A DNA stretch of 41,935 nt from an uncultured Prevotellaceae bacterium (GCA_900318555.1 ONKX01000020.1:1-41935), one strand, 5' to 3'. Positions 15,134 through 25,143 are shown, counted from the stretch's first letter. A program made the numbers and translations. The notes: generated by a model from the sequence alone, not told the origin.

Positions 15134-15691
15134 ATGAAGAAAAAGTTCATTTGCGCCGTTTGTGGATATATCTACGAAGGCGATGCTGCTCCCGAGAAGT
15201 GCCCCATCTGTAAGGCTCCTGCATCGAAGTTCTCTGAACTGAAGGACGAGGGTGAGACCGCGTATGCTACCGTTCACCGCATTGGTGACGGCAAGCCCGA
15301 GGGTGTCAGTCAGGAGATGATTGATGACCTGCGCAACCACTTTAATGGTGAGTGCGGCGAGGTAGGTATGTATCTAGCCATGGCTCGTCAGGCCGACCGC
15401 GAGGGTTATCCCGAAATTGCCGAGGCCTTCAAGCGCTATGCTTTCGAGGAGGCTGACCACGCCAGCCGTTTCGCTGAGCTGCTGGGCGAGTGCGTTTGGG
15501 ACACCAAGACCAATCTGGAGAAGCGCGCTGCCGCCGAGGCCGGTGCTTGCGAAGATAAGTTCCGCATTGCCAAGAACGCCAAGGCTGCCGGTTTCGACGC
15601 CATCCACGATACCGTTCACGAGATGGCTAAGGACGAGGCTCGCCACGGTGCCGGCTTCGCAGGACTGCTGAAGCGCTATTTCGGAAAGTAA
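15134..15691 (+). CDS. rbr: Reverse rubrerythrin (peroxidase)
   Basis: 185 aa, cytoplasmic non-haem iron protein that reduces hydrogen peroxide with electrons from NADH/rubredoxin-type donors in anaerobes. The rubredoxin-like Fe(Cys)4 domain comes first ('[10 protein letters not shown]...[11 protein letters not shown]', residues 7-30) and the ferritin-like di-iron domain second, with ligands in '[20 protein letters not shown]', '[11 protein letters not shown]' and '[12 protein letters not shown]'. This domain order is the opposite of classical rubrerythrin. It has its own strong promoter. A short hairpin follows the gene. Confidence 0.93.
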   Translation: MKKKFICAVCGYIYEGDAAPEKCPICKAPASKFSELKDEGETAYATVHRIGDGKPEGVSQEMIDDLRNHFNGECGEVGMYLAMARQADREGYPEIAEAFKRYAFEEADHASRFAELLGECVWDTKTNLEKRAAAEAGACEDKFRIAKNAKAAGFDAIHDTVHEMAKDEARHGAGFAGLLKRYFGK

Positions 15692-15698
15692 AAAAACA

Positions 15699-15718
15699 GG
15701 CTGGCAACCCCAGCCAGC
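15699..15718 (+). terminator. Short hairpin after rubrerythrin
   Basis: GGCTGG (15699-15704) pairs with CCAGCC (15710-15715); GCTGGC/GCCAGC is an alternative pairing. No T-run follows, so this is at most a weak terminator, and the next gene, on the same strand, may be partly read through. Confidence 0.4.
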
Positions 15719-15753
15719 ACAATAAATTGCGGGAAAAGTCGTTTTATCTATGT

Positions 15754-17145
15754 ATGGTAAGACGACTTTTCTTTTCTCTATTCGCCGTTTGTGCGATGAT
15801 GACGGCCTGCACGGACAACGATTCGTTCAGCAGCAGCACCGGTAACCGACTGACATTCTCGGAGGATACCGTCCGGTTTGACACGGTATTTTCCACCGTT
15901 CCCTCGTCCACCCAGACCTTCTGGGTACGTAACGAGTCGAATGACGGCATACGCATCGTCACCGCCCGACTGGAACGCAGCAACCAGAGTGGTTACCGCG
16001 TGAATGTTGACGGCACATATCTGGATCCTGTCGGTTCCGACTTTGAGGTGCGTAAGGGTGACAGCCTGCTGGTGTTTGTCGAGGTTACCACTCGCGAGAA
16101 CCATGCCGACGAGCCGCAACTGGTAGAGGACAATCTGATATTCCAGCTGGAGAGCGGTGTCCAGCAGCGTGTCAATCTGCGTACGTTCAGTTGGGATGCT
16201 ATCCGGTTAGACAGTCTGGTAGTCCGTCAGGACACGATGATTGAAACGTCACGGCCTGTCGTCATCTACGGCGACGGCATCAGGGTCGAAGAGAATGCCA
16301 CGCTGACCATCCGTAATACGACGCTTTATTTCCATGACGGTGCGGGCATTACGGCCTACGGCAATGTGGTTGCGGAGAATACGCTGTTTCGTGGCGACCG
16401 TCTGGACCGTATGTTCGACTATCTGCCCTACGACCACATCAGCGGCCAGTGGCGCGGTATTACCCTGCATTCGCACAGCGGTGACAACCGCTTTTTCAAC
16501 TGCGAGATTCGCAATGCCGTCGATGCTTTGATGTGTGACAGTACGTCGCTGTATCTGTTTAATACTGTTGTGCATAACTCCAGCGGTGAAGGCTTGTCGG
16601 CGCGCCATTCCGACGTGTATGTCGAGTATTGCCAGTTCAGCAATACCTACGGCGACTGTCTGTCGTTTTACGGCTGCGAAGCCATCGTTGAGCACTCGAC
16701 GCTAGCGCAGTTCTATCCCTTCTCGGCCAATCGCGGTGCGGCATTACGCTTTGCCAATACGAAGTTGCCGATGCTGCTCGACTGTCGGTGGACGCTGGCG
16801 ACGGGCTATGCCGACGACGTAGTGATGGGCGAGGTTGTGGAGAATGCCGATTCGTTGTTTGACTACCACTTTGCCGACTGCATGCTGCGTACACCCGTCG
16901 TCGAGGACTCGCTGCGTTTCGAGCGCGTCATCTGGGAAACACCAAAGGACAGCGTGCAGGGAAAGGAGCACTTTGTGCTCGTCGACGAGGAAAACCTGAT
17001 ATATGATTTCGCGTTGGACAGCATTTCGCCGGCATTTCAGAACGGCATCGGTCGTATGCCCATTCCCGCAGAGCCCGACGTGAATGCCGCCGGACGTCGA
17101 ACGCTTCCCGTTGGATGGGCTCAGCGTCGGCACATCAAGCGGTAG
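15754..17145 (+). CDS. Lipoprotein with right-handed beta-helix domain, function unknown
   Basis: 463 aa from ATG 15754; an upstream in-frame ATG at 15727 would add nine residues before the signal sequence. The signal peptide ends in a lipobox, 'FAVCAMMTAC', with the lipidated Cys followed by 'TDNDS', typical of exported Bacteroidales lipoproteins. Residues about 35-170 form a beta-rich domain ('TFWVRNESNDGIRIVTARLE'). Residues about 190-340 show parallel beta-helix spacing ('IRVEENATLTIRNTTLYFHD', 'DNRFFNCEIRNAV', 'YLFNTVVHNSS', 'VYVEYCQFSNTYGD', 'AIVEHSTLAQF'). This fold is common in polysaccharide-binding or -cleaving proteins, but no catalytic residues can be named. Its 3' end overlaps the convergent addB by 25 bp. 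Confidence 0.75.
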   Translation: MVRRLFFSLFAVCAMMTACTDNDSFSSSTGNRLTFSEDTVRFDTVFSTVPSSTQTFWVRNESNDGIRIVTARLERSNQSGYRVNVDGTYLDPVGSDFEVRKGDSLLVFVEVTTRENHADEPQLVEDNLIFQLESGVQQRVNLRTFSWDAIRLDSLVVRQDTMIETSRPVVIYGDGIRVEENATLTIRNTTLYFHDGAGITAYGNVVAENTLFRGDRLDRMFDYLPYDHISGQWRGITLHSHSGDNRFFNCEIRNAVDALMCDSTSLYLFNTVVHNSSGEGLSARHSDVYVEYCQFSNTYGDCLSFYGCEAIVEHSTLAQFYPFSANRGAALRFANTKLPMLLDCRWTLATGYADDVVMGEVVENADSLFDYHFADCMLRTPVVEDSLRFERVIWETPKDSVQGKEHFVLVDEENLIYDFALDSISPAFQNGIGRMPIPAEPDVNAAGRRTLPVGWAQRRHIKR

Positions 17146-19886
17146 GGACACTTACTGCATGTCTTCATGTCGTCGGTAGGCATGAACGGCACATCAGGCG
17201 AGAACATTTCCTGAATCTTTGCATCCAGTAGTTCGTTGAAACGGGCTGACACTTCGACGATGTCGCGGACGGGTTCGCGGCCCAGACAGAGCGTGGGGTC
17301 GTAGTCCTTGCCGCCGGCATACTGGATGAACAGCAGGGCAGGGGAGACCTTGGCTTGGGGATTGCGGGCCTTCATCTGGCGACTGACGATGTCGGCATAG
17401 ACGAAAGTCTGCAGGTAGTAGTCGGAATGTTCGTGGATGTTTTCGGGTTCGAAGATGGCATCAACGTCAGCCAACGGCTTCAGGCGTTTGCTGCCCGTCT
17501 TGTAATCGACCACGCGGATGTATTCGTCGTTGATGAGGTCAAGCCGGTCGATGCGGCCGCCGATGGAACTTGGAACATGGAACTTCTCTCTTTGAGAGTG
17601 TGGCGTTGCAATGAAACCTTGAACATTCAGCGGGCGTTTGACGTCGCGCTCGAGACCGAGGATGGTGAAGGGCGCCAAGCGACGGTCGATGGTGATGAGC
17701 TGGCGGAGGTAGTGGATGATGACCTCGCGATTGATGAGGTGCAGTCCGCTCTTTGTTGCAAAAGGCATCACTTTGTGGAAGGCCTCGTCGACGGCACACT
17801 CGATTTCGACCCTCGACTTTAGGAGGTGGTCGAGCAGCGGTTTGTCAATCTCGCGTGGCAGTTGGCGATAGATGATTTCTGCGGCTTCGTGGAAGACGTT
17901 GCCGAAGATGCGGTTGTCGAGTTCCTGCTCGTCGTCGGGAACGTCGGGCTGCTGGATATCGGCCACGTAGCCATAATAGAACTGCAGGGGACATCGCATG
18001 TATTTGGCAATGGCCGTCGGCGAGAGCATCGGGTGCTGCGTGGTGAACTGCGACTGGATGACCTGCATGACGTGTGGCGTCTTCTCGATGGGTGCAGGTT
18101 GCCACTTCGGCGTCAATTGTCCGGAGAGCAGCGAGTGGAGTGTAATAGTGTGTGGACTCTCGACCATCAGCTGGAGAATGAAGCGGCTCATCTCGCCGCG
18201 CTGACCGTCCTCGGTGGAATTGTTGTAGAGGATGGTGATGTCGCCGGCGCGTTGCAGTAGGCGATGGAAATAATAGGCGTAGATGGCCACCTTGTTTTCG
18301 ACGGTTGTCAGTTCGTAGGCGTGGCGCAGACTGTGGGGAATGAACGACGAGTCGTTGACGCCTTTCGGCATGTTGCCCTCGTTGCAGGAGAGCAGCAGCA
18401 CGTGGTCGAAGTCGAGGTTGCGCGTCTCCAGCACGCCCATGATCTGAAGACCTTCGGCGGGCTCACCGTGGAAGGGGATGCTGGTCTGCTGGATGACCTG
18501 CGTGACCAGTCGCTGCAGGGTGTTCTGCGTCACCGTCAAGTCGCCACTGCACTGCAGGTTGTCGAGACGGTTGACCAGCATATAGGCACGGAACAGCGAC
18601 TCCTGGAACATCGGATCGCTGATGTCGGCACTACCCTTGGTGGCCACCTCGCGCAGGAGTTGTGCCAGAGGTTGCTGGTCGTCGCTGACGTATTTGGCAT
18701 AGGGATGGCGCTGGAAGGTGCGAAGGAGGCGGGGCGTACGACCCTGCAACTGCAGGTCGAACCAGAGTTGGATGAGCGAGGCGACGGGCGTCTGCGAGAG
18801 CGGATAGCCCGTGGTGACATTCACCTTGGCGACCTCGTCGGGCAAGCAGTGGATGACGGTGGGCAGGAGGTTCTCGTTGCAGAGCACGATGGCCGTGCGG
18901 CGACCGGCGGCAATGCGGGGGAAGGAGCCCGACGGGTCACCGTCGGGAGTGGTGGGGGTATTGTGGAGCCAGGTGCTGACGAAGCGGGCCTGGATATCCT
19001 CGGTGGGTGCGGAGACAATGCTGATGTGGTGCTTGTGGCTGAAGTTGCCATAGACGGATTCCGACGTGGTGTCGAGTTCGTTAGGGAAGTACTCGAGATA
19101 ACGGCGGATGTACTGTCCGGCCTCGTGATGTTGCATGTAATAGTGGTCGAAGTCCCAGTAGAAATGCGCCTTGCCCTCCTTTTGCAAGTGGGTGAACAAC
19201 TGCTGTTCGACCTTCTGCAGCAGATTGAAGCCTACGAAGAGGTAGTGGTCGTAAGGGAAAGATGTGACGTCAGCGGGAGCACCGTTGACAGCGTGACTGA
19301 CGACCTTGCGGTAGAGGGCTCCTTCGTAGGTCAGACCCTGAGCGGCCAGACGGCGGTTGAAGTCGTGGTAGATGTCGGCAAAGTGGCTCCACAGGCGGAG
19401 GAATCGCTCCTTCAGTTCGGTGTTGTGATCCTCGGAGAAATTACTAAAGAAGCGGCGAATCATCTCGCGTTGTTCGTCGGTGAGATAAGAAATGTCGTCG
19501 AGCTCGTGGATGTCGCGCAGGTTGGCGAAGACGCGGTCGGCATCGGCTAGATTCTTGTCGATATCGTCGAAATCGGTGAGCAGCAACTGGCCCCAACCGT
19601 AGAATTTGTCGAGGCTCTCGTCGGACCCCGTGCAGCGGCAGAACGACTTGTGGAGGTCGCAAATGAGCTTAATGGGGTCGGCAGTCTGAAGCGATGACTG
19701 CTGACGGAAGAGTTCGCTGATGGTGATATAGGCTGGGCTCCAGATGGGTTGTTGGGCTATGCGTGCGAGATGGTCGTTGAGGAACAACGACGCACGCTTG
19801 TTGGGAAACACCACGGCAACGCACGACAGGTTGGTGCCATATTTGCGGAGAATGTCTTCGGCGACGTATGCGAGGAAATCTTTCAT
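17121..19886 (-). CDS. addB: AddB-like helicase/exonuclease subunit (PD-(D/E)XK nuclease with Fe-S cluster)
   Basis: 921 aa. Partner of AddA in the RecBCD-type complex that processes double-strand ends for recombination. The C-terminal nuclease has 'FGNVFHEAAEIIY' (His), 'GGRIDRLDLI' and 'RVVDYKTGSK' (catalytic D...DYK). The [4Fe-4S] cysteines are the lone Cys in 'MRCPLQFYY' and the C-terminal 'CSKCPYRLMC', the AddB arrangement. The N-terminal helicase-like half lacks a Walker A motif, as in AddB proteins. ATG overlaps the addA stop by 4 bp (ATGA), implying coupling. Residues near 'FIATPHSQREKFHVPSSIGG' are encoded by a segment containing a dispersed repeat (17596-17612) next to GGAACTT/GGAACAT repeats, and may be an in-frame insertion. 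Confidence 0.88.
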   Translation of the reverse strand: MKDFLAYVAEDILRKYGTNLSCVAVVFPNKRASLFLNDHLARIAQQPIWSPAYITISELFRQQSSLQTADPIKLICDLHKSFCRCTGSDESLDKFYGWGQLLLTDFDDIDKNLADADRVFANLRDIHELDDISYLTDEQREMIRRFFSNFSEDHNTELKERFLRLWSHFADIYHDFNRRLAAQGLTYEGALYRKVVSHAVNGAPADVTSFPYDHYLFVGFNLLQKVEQQLFTHLQKEGKAHFYWDFDHYYMQHHEAGQYIRRYLEYFPNELDTTSESVYGNFSHKHHISIVSAPTEDIQARFVSTWLHNTPTTPDGDPSGSFPRIAAGRRTAIVLCNENLLPTVIHCLPDEVAKVNVTTGYPLSQTPVASLIQLWFDLQLQGRTPRLLRTFQRHPYAKYVSDDQQPLAQLLREVATKGSADISDPMFQESLFRAYMLVNRLDNLQCSGDLTVTQNTLQRLVTQVIQQTSIPFHGEPAEGLQIMGVLETRNLDFDHVLLLSCNEGNMPKGVNDSSFIPHSLRHAYELTTVENKVAIYAYYFHRLLQRAGDITILYNNSTEDGQRGEMSRFILQLMVESPHTITLHSLLSGQLTPKWQPAPIEKTPHVMQVIQSQFTTQHPMLSPTAIAKYMRCPLQFYYGYVADIQQPDVPDDEQELDNRIFGNVFHEAAEIIYRQLPREIDKPLLDHLLKSRVEIECAVDEAFHKVMPFATKSGLHLINREVIIHYLRQLITIDRRLAPFTILGLERDVKRPLNVQGFIATPHSQREKFHVPSSIGGRIDRLDLINDEYIRVVDYKTGSKRLKPLADVDAIFEPENIHEHSDYYLQTFVYADIVSRQMKARNPQAKVSPALLFIQYAGGKDYDPTLCLGREPVRDIVEVSARFNELLDAKIQEMFSPDVPFMPTDDMKTCSKCPYRLMCRR
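17596..17612. repeat. 17-mer shared with the rnfA-btuB intergenic region, here inside addB
   Basis: GAGTGTGGCGTTGCAAT occurs here and, identically and in the same orientation, at 36170-36186. Beside each copy is a short hairpin: here CTCTC-TTT-GAGAG (17587-17599), there CTCC...GGAG (36157-36172). Just before this copy is a run of GGAACTT/GGAACAT units (17575-17587). A 17-base match by chance in 42 kb is very unlikely. Confidence 0.75.
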
Positions 19887-22800
19887 ATCACTTCTTCTAC
19901 CTTATTTATATATACATACCAGAGCCAGCCCTTGACATTGGGCATTCCCATAGAACGCAGCAGTTGCATGTATTCGCGGACCTGCTCATGGTATTCAGCC
20001 TGCGGACGTCCGAACTTGAAATCGACGACGTGGGTCTCGTGTCCGTCAGTCATCACGCGGTCGGGACGACGCTCCTGCATGTTGCCCTGAGCGTCGAGCG
20101 TGAGAATGCTACACTCGTTGAACAGCTGCCAGCGGTCGGAGAACCAGTCCTTGATACGCGGACTTTCGAGTCGACGGCGTAACATGCTGGTGACTTTTTC
20201 GGCCGTCACTTCGTCGTCGTAGAGTACGCCGTCGTGTTGCAACTGCGATAGTGCCTTCTCGATATCAGCGCTGGTATGAATAGTTGAGAAAACATTGTGT
20301 AACACACTGCCGATCTTGATATAGCTTAACTCCTGTTGTTCGTCGTCGCCTTCGATAAACTCACGGCTCTTATTGCTCTGACGGAATTCGGTCTTGACAT
20401 CAAAACTTTCGATGGTGACAGACTGGGGCGTGACGGGTTGCAGGAAGACGTTGGCGGTCGTTGTGTTCTTTATCTTCTCGGATTCTACGTAGAGATTACC
20501 ATAGGTAAACTCGATGACCGACTCGTTATCCGCCATTCCCTCCAAGGTGCTGTCGTCGAGTTTAAGGTTGGGCAATACGGACTCGATGAGTGCCGAACGG
20601 CTGCCCTTGGAATTGCGACGACCCAGGACAAAGAGGTTTTTGGAAGCTCGCGTGAAAGCTACGTAGAGCAGATTGAGGTTGTCGACGGTGTTCTGGAGGT
20701 GTTCGTCCAAGTAGTTCGGTTCGTAAATGGTACCCATCATCTGCTTTGCGCTATAGTCGACGGGGACGATGGGCAGGGCGTCGAACGGTGACTCCTTGGG
20801 TTGGCACCAGAGAATGTCACTGTGTTCGAGGCGCCAGTCGCAGAAGGGAATGAGGACATGGTCGAACTCCAGACCCTTGCTCTTGTGGATAGAGAGGATG
20901 CGAATGCCGTCGGTGGAAGTATTCTGGATGGTCTTGCTGCAAATGGTCTCGTCCCATTCGCGGACAAAGGCATCAATGTCGGTGCTGTTGTCGAGCGTGA
21001 ATTTGTTCAGCTGGTCGTAGAAGGCACAGACGTAGGCGCTTTGCTCTTTCAGACAGTCGAGTTGGAAGATATGGAAAAGACGTTCCGTCAGTTCGTAGAG
21101 CGGCAGATGGAGCAGGGCAGCAGTCTGTTGGATGAAGTCGGGAGGAAGCAGGTCGTCGATGGGGTGGTCCTTGATGAACAGCTCGCTTTCGGCAACCGAA
21201 TTGCCGAGCACAGTGCGCTGGTAGAGTTTGGCGATGGTCGCCTTGGCGAGTTGGTCGTCGGGGTGGGTAAGCACATGGAGTGCCTGAACGAGCAGGCAGA
21301 CGCTGACGGAGGCGTCGAGGCGGAAGGCTTCGTCGCTGACAATGCGTATTTGAAGCATGTGCTCGCTGAAATAGTCGGCCACCAAGGGAATGGTGCTGTT
21401 GGTTCGTACGAGAATGGCAATATCCTGCGGCTTTGCTCCTTCGTCGAGAAGCATGGACACGGTATCGGTCAGTTGCTGAAGGGTCTCAGTCTGATAATCC
21501 TTTGCCGGTAGCAGTTGGATGTTGACAGAGCCATTCGTCTTCCGCTTTTCCGGAACTTTCTGGGCCACATCGTCATAGGCGTGTTTGAGAAGTTCGGCAC
21601 CAGTGGGATAATTCTCGCGCTGCGAATTATATTCCTGAAGGGCGGCCTCGATGAAAAAAGCGTTGTTGAACTCAATGATGCGCCGTTCAGAACGGTAGTT
21701 CGTGTCCAGCGGACGGATTTCCATCATCGAATCTGCGTGAGGAAATTCCTGGTCGATGGCATTCAAGAGCCGCCAGTCGCCCGAGCGCCAACGGTAGATG
21801 CTTTGCTTGACGTCACCCACAATAAGGTTCTCGGTGTCGACGTGACTCATGCATTCCTGCAGGAGAATCTTGAAGTTCTGCCACTGAACGGTCGACGTAT
21901 CCTGGAACTCATCGATCATTACGTGCTCCAGTTGGGTGCCAATCTTTTCGAAGATGAACGGGGAATCGCTATCCTTGATGAGTGAATGGAGCAGTTGCTG
22001 GGTATCGCTGAGCAAAAAACGGTTGGCCTCGCTGTTCATCTCACGAACTTTCTGTTCAATACTCCCGAGCAGACGCAGCTGGTTCAGATGTTGCAAGGTC
22101 AGGTCGGCAGACTTGTAGAGCTTCCATTGGCGGGGCTGTTCGGCTATTGCGTTTTGCAAGATGGGGACGAGCGTGGTGTCTGCCAGGGAATAGATGAAGT
22201 CAGCACGTTCGTGTTTCTTGCTACACCATTTGGTCGTATCTTCTATGCAGTCGGTAATGCGTTTGCCAATGATGCCCTCATCGAACTGGCCATTCTGAAG
22301 TTTGATGAAGAACCCCGCCACACCGGATTTGCCGTAAGAGAAATCTTCAGCGGAAAGGTTTTCTTGATGGAGAACATCGAAGAAATGGTCGCCAATTTCC
22401 TTCATGTGCTTGAGAGCGTCGGAACGAATCTGGCGCATCTGACTCATATAACTGCTTAGGAAGTTTTTCTGGTTAATCAGTTGCTTCAGTTCGTCGCTCC
22501 TTTCTTTATAGAAATCGCGGAAGATGGTGCGTCCGAACTGCTTCACCTGTCCGATGATGTTCCAGGAACGGTCGTCGCTGATAGTCTCCATAATATATTT
22601 CAGCAACCATTGCAGCATGACGTCAGTATGGGTGAGGGAGTCGATAAGACGGTCGACGGCTTGTTCTTCCACTTGAATATCGTTCAGTCCGATGCGGAGG
22701 TTGGCAGTCAAGTCCAATTCACGGGCAAGATTGCGAAGGACACTCTGGAAAAACGTGTCGATGGTCTCTACCCGGAAATAGTTGTAATTGTGTAGCAACT

Positions 22801-23089
22801 GGTGAAGAGCATCGCCTGCACGTTGGCTGACCTGTGATTCGGAAAGGCCTGTCGCAGAAACGATATGCTGTAGGTAATCCGTAGAATCGGGTAGCTGATT
22901 CCAAATTCCATAAAGCTGGCTGAGGATGCGCATCTTCATCTCTTCCGTCGCTTTGTTGGTGAAAGTAACGGCTAAAATGGAACGATAACTCATCGGATTA
23001 TTGATGAGTAGTTTGATATATTCTGTTGCCAGCGTAAAAGTCTTTCCGGAACCGGCACTGGCTTTATAGATAGTTAGTGGTTTTACCAT
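19883..23089 (-). CDS. addA: AddA-like UvrD/Rep-family helicase with C-terminal nuclease domain
   Basis: 1068 aa from ATG 23089. ATP-dependent 3'-5' helicase and nuclease subunit of an AddAB/RecBCD-type complex. SF1 motifs in order: Walker A 'KASAGSGKTFTLATEYIK' (about 9-26), 'VTFTNKATEEMK', 'ETIDTFFQSVLR', Walker B 'VMIDEFQDTSTVQW', 'VGDVKQSIYRWRSGD', 'LDTNYRSERRIIEFNN', 'ILSIHKSKGLEFDHVLIPF' and 'LLYVAFTRASKNLFVLG'. The C-terminal nuclease shows 'RPDRVMTDGHETHVVDFKFG' and 'YHEQVREYMQLL', the PD-D...DxK and QxxxY patterns. The start codon overlaps the stop of the upstream barrel gene (ATGGTAA, 23083-23089), and its stop overlaps the addB start. An upstream ATG at 23119 would add ten poorly fitting residues. 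Confidence 0.92.
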   Translation of the reverse strand: MVKPLTIYKASAGSGKTFTLATEYIKLLINNPMSYRSILAVTFTNKATEEMKMRILSQLYGIWNQLPDSTDYLQHIVSATGLSESQVSQRAGDALHQLLHNYNYFRVETIDTFFQSVLRNLARELDLTANLRIGLNDIQVEEQAVDRLIDSLTHTDVMLQWLLKYIMETISDDRSWNIIGQVKQFGRTIFRDFYKERSDELKQLINQKNFLSSYMSQMRQIRSDALKHMKEIGDHFFDVLHQENLSAEDFSYGKSGVAGFFIKLQNGQFDEGIIGKRITDCIEDTTKWCSKKHERADFIYSLADTTLVPILQNAIAEQPRQWKLYKSADLTLQHLNQLRLLGSIEQKVREMNSEANRFLLSDTQQLLHSLIKDSDSPFIFEKIGTQLEHVMIDEFQDTSTVQWQNFKILLQECMSHVDTENLIVGDVKQSIYRWRSGDWRLLNAIDQEFPHADSMMEIRPLDTNYRSERRIIEFNNAFFIEAALQEYNSQRENYPTGAELLKHAYDDVAQKVPEKRKTNGSVNIQLLPAKDYQTETLQQLTDTVSMLLDEGAKPQDIAILVRTNSTIPLVADYFSEHMLQIRIVSDEAFRLDASVSVCLLVQALHVLTHPDDQLAKATIAKLYQRTVLGNSVAESELFIKDHPIDDLLPPDFIQQTAALLHLPLYELTERLFHIFQLDCLKEQSAYVCAFYDQLNKFTLDNSTDIDAFVREWDETICSKTIQNTSTDGIRILSIHKSKGLEFDHVLIPFCDWRLEHSDILWCQPKESPFDALPIVPVDYSAKQMMGTIYEPNYLDEHLQNTVDNLNLLYVAFTRASKNLFVLGRRNSKGSRSALIESVLPNLKLDDSTLEGMADNESVIEFTYGNLYVESEKIKNTTTANVFLQPVTPQSVTIESFDVKTEFRQSNKSREFIEGDDEQQELSYIKIGSVLHNVFSTIHTSADIEKALSQLQHDGVLYDDEVTAEKVTSMLRRRLESPRIKDWFSDRWQLFNECSILTLDAQGNMQERRPDRVMTDGHETHVVDFKFGRPQAEYHEQVREYMQLLRSMGMPNVKGWLWYVYINKVEEVI

Positions 23090-25143
23090 CTTCTGAATAT
23101 TTCTACGGTGAATTTGCAACCAAATTCTTGGATTTTACCTCCGAGCAGATTGGTGAAGACTGCTGTGGAGAAATAACGATTAGTCAATCCGTAACCCAAT
23201 TCGAAATAGGGTCTGGTGTGCTGTATGGACAATGCACTCACATAAAGACGTTCTATTTCAATGTATCGCCCTACAAATGGCAGGTAAGAGAGGAGTAACA
23301 TTGGTGTATCGAATGATGCATGTCCCCGAACATAATAGTTTGACTGGTTGTACCATGAACTGCTGAGAAGCTGGAACTGGCCGGCCCAGTCGTCTTCCCA
23401 ACCCGTAGGAAGATTGTTGTCGCGGAAATTTTCGTAGTCAACAAAGTAATTGGAATTACGCTGGGTGTAAAAACCAGCACCGCCTCGCAAGTTGAGAATG
23501 CGCAAACCGCGTAAGCGTTTTAGATATGAAGCATCAAATTCCCAACGCTGATAGTCGAGATTAGCGCCGAACACACCTTGGATGCTTTCTTCGAAGTTGG
23601 CAGTCAAGGTTGGTCCGTTGTGCCATGGAGTCAGTCTGACGGTCAGCAGGGGAGCAAAGCCTCGGAATTCCCAATCCAATCCTGCCTTCTCCATGAGTTC
23701 CGAATTTAAGGATGTACGCCGGTGGAATACCAATCCTGTCATGATTTCCAGCCAATCGTAGGCGACAACATTATTGACAGCTCGAATATACATATCCTTG
23801 AAATCAGGCATACTGATAGTATCGCCCATGACACGTTGGAAATCATCTGCCAACGCACTATTCGAAGTGTGGTTGCCGTTGGCCCATGTAATTTCTGCGT
23901 AACCATTGCGTTTAGGATTGTAGGTCATTCGCAGAGGTACTTCGTAGAAAAATTGATTCAGTTTGAAGTTATAACCAAACTGCGGGTTTAGCGTCAAATA
24001 ACGGTGAGCATTCCAACTGTATTTAAAACCGAGTTTTAGTCTGTAGCTGATACCTCGACTTTTGCTGTAACCAAGATAAAGTGGGTTTAGCAAAGGTGAA
24101 AAGCGCATGGATACGGCACCTACATCAGAACTGTTGCCATTGATGAGGTTGTAACCAATGATATCCCATCCAAGCGTCTTTAACCATTCACTTTTATGAT
24201 GGTGCTCCACTTGAGTTGTGTCCACAGCGATGGTATCTTTTGATGCATTATGAATACTGTCATATCGGGCATAGATTTCCTGTTCACGTTGGTTCAGCGG
24301 AATGGGACGTAACTCTTCCATCAAAGTTCGGTTTTTCTCGTTATCGAGTGAGTCTGGAAGCGTTTGTGGGCAATCATAAACTGCTGTAAAATTGGCAGTT
24401 ACCTGATTCCCTAAGAAATTGAACCTTGCATCAGTAGTACACCGCAGAGGTAGTTTTGACTGCGTGTTTTTCGCATTCATTTCAGCCGATACTTTGAAAG
24501 CTACCATATCGAACTCTCCTTCAAAATCAACTGATTGCAGTCTGCCTGTATTGACATCAACAGTTGCGAAGCCTTTTATTAACTGGGTGTTTTTCTTAAT
24601 GGGTGCAAAGCGGATGACGGCCATGTTATCCTCCACTAACCTTATTTTATAATTATATAAAAAACGATTTCCCTTGTAAAAGGGTGAGAGGATATGGTCT
24701 GGATAAAGCGTGTCGTCATAGAAATCGGGGGTACTGAATTCTAATAAGATGGGCATTGCTGTGCGCTGGCGAGGAATGGTTCCCCACACGACTTGTCTTT
24801 TTACGTCGTATTCATCTACGTCGCGGAACTTTAGTTTACAATAGGCTTCGCCAACGTAATGACGGTCGCCCGATGCAATGACATACATCGTAGGCACCAG
24901 AAACAATAAGGCGTTGCGTCGGTCCATGCCAAAGCTGTAACGCATATATACGTTCTGTTCTATCCCATTAACAGGAACAGTAAAGTTTCGCCGGTAGTTC
25001 CAGACTCGATTCAATATCAACGAGTCTGTTGAACTGCGGGCCAAACAAAAGCTGGACATGAATGTCATCATGCCCAGCATCAATATTATTATGCGTAGCT
25101 TCTGATTCACGACCCCAAAATTACAAAAAAAAAATGGAGTCAC
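23083..25143 (-). CDS. DUF5686-like outer-membrane beta-barrel protein
   Basis: Up to 686 aa. A hydrophobic signal sequence ('RIIILMLGMMTFMSSFCLA') is followed by a periplasmic N-terminal half ('VNTGRLQSVDFEGEFDMVAF') and a C-terminal barrel with alternating aromatic strands ('GISYRLKLGFKYSWNAHRYL', 'NPQFGYNFKLNQFFYEVPLR'), ending 'GCKFTVEIFRRW'. This layout matches the DUF5686 family of Bacteroidetes outer-membrane proteins, whose job is not established. The carboxypeptidase-regulatory-like N-terminal domain found in many members is absent. The start is uncertain: ATG 25143, GTG 25110 (MNQKLRIII) and ATG 25080 are possible. A -7-like TAATTTTGG at 25115-25123 (minus) may be an internal promoter. 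It lies 7 bp after rpoD and overlaps addA. Confidence 0.78.
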   Translation of the reverse strand: MTPFFFCNFGVVNQKLRIIILMLGMMTFMSSFCLARSSTDSLILNRVWNYRRNFTVPVNGIEQNVYMRYSFGMDRRNALLFLVPTMYVIASGDRHYVGEAYCKLKFRDVDEYDVKRQVVWGTIPRQRTAMPILLEFSTPDFYDDTLYPDHILSPFYKGNRFLYNYKIRLVEDNMAVIRFAPIKKNTQLIKGFATVDVNTGRLQSVDFEGEFDMVAFKVSAEMNAKNTQSKLPLRCTTDARFNFLGNQVTANFTAVYDCPQTLPDSLDNEKNRTLMEELRPIPLNQREQEIYARYDSIHNASKDTIAVDTTQVEHHHKSEWLKTLGWDIIGYNLINGNSSDVGAVSMRFSPLLNPLYLGYSKSRGISYRLKLGFKYSWNAHRYLTLNPQFGYNFKLNQFFYEVPLRMTYNPKRNGYAEITWANGNHTSNSALADDFQRVMGDTISMPDFKDMYIRAVNNVVAYDWLEIMTGLVFHRRTSLNSELMEKAGLDWEFRGFAPLLTVRLTPWHNGPTLTANFEESIQGVFGANLDYQRWEFDASYLKRLRGLRILNLRGGAGFYTQRNSNYFVDYENFRDNNLPTGWEDDWAGQFQLLSSSWYNQSNYYVRGHASFDTPMLLLSYLPFVGRYIEIERLYVSALSIQHTRPYFELGYGLTNRYFSTAVFTNLLGGKIQEFGCKFTVEIFRRW

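Noticed and set aside
18264-19550. 428-codon plus-strand open frame opposite addB
   Set aside because: Antisense shadow of addB; composition dominated by Val/Asp/Gly with no motif, while the AddB frame has nuclease and Fe-S signatures.
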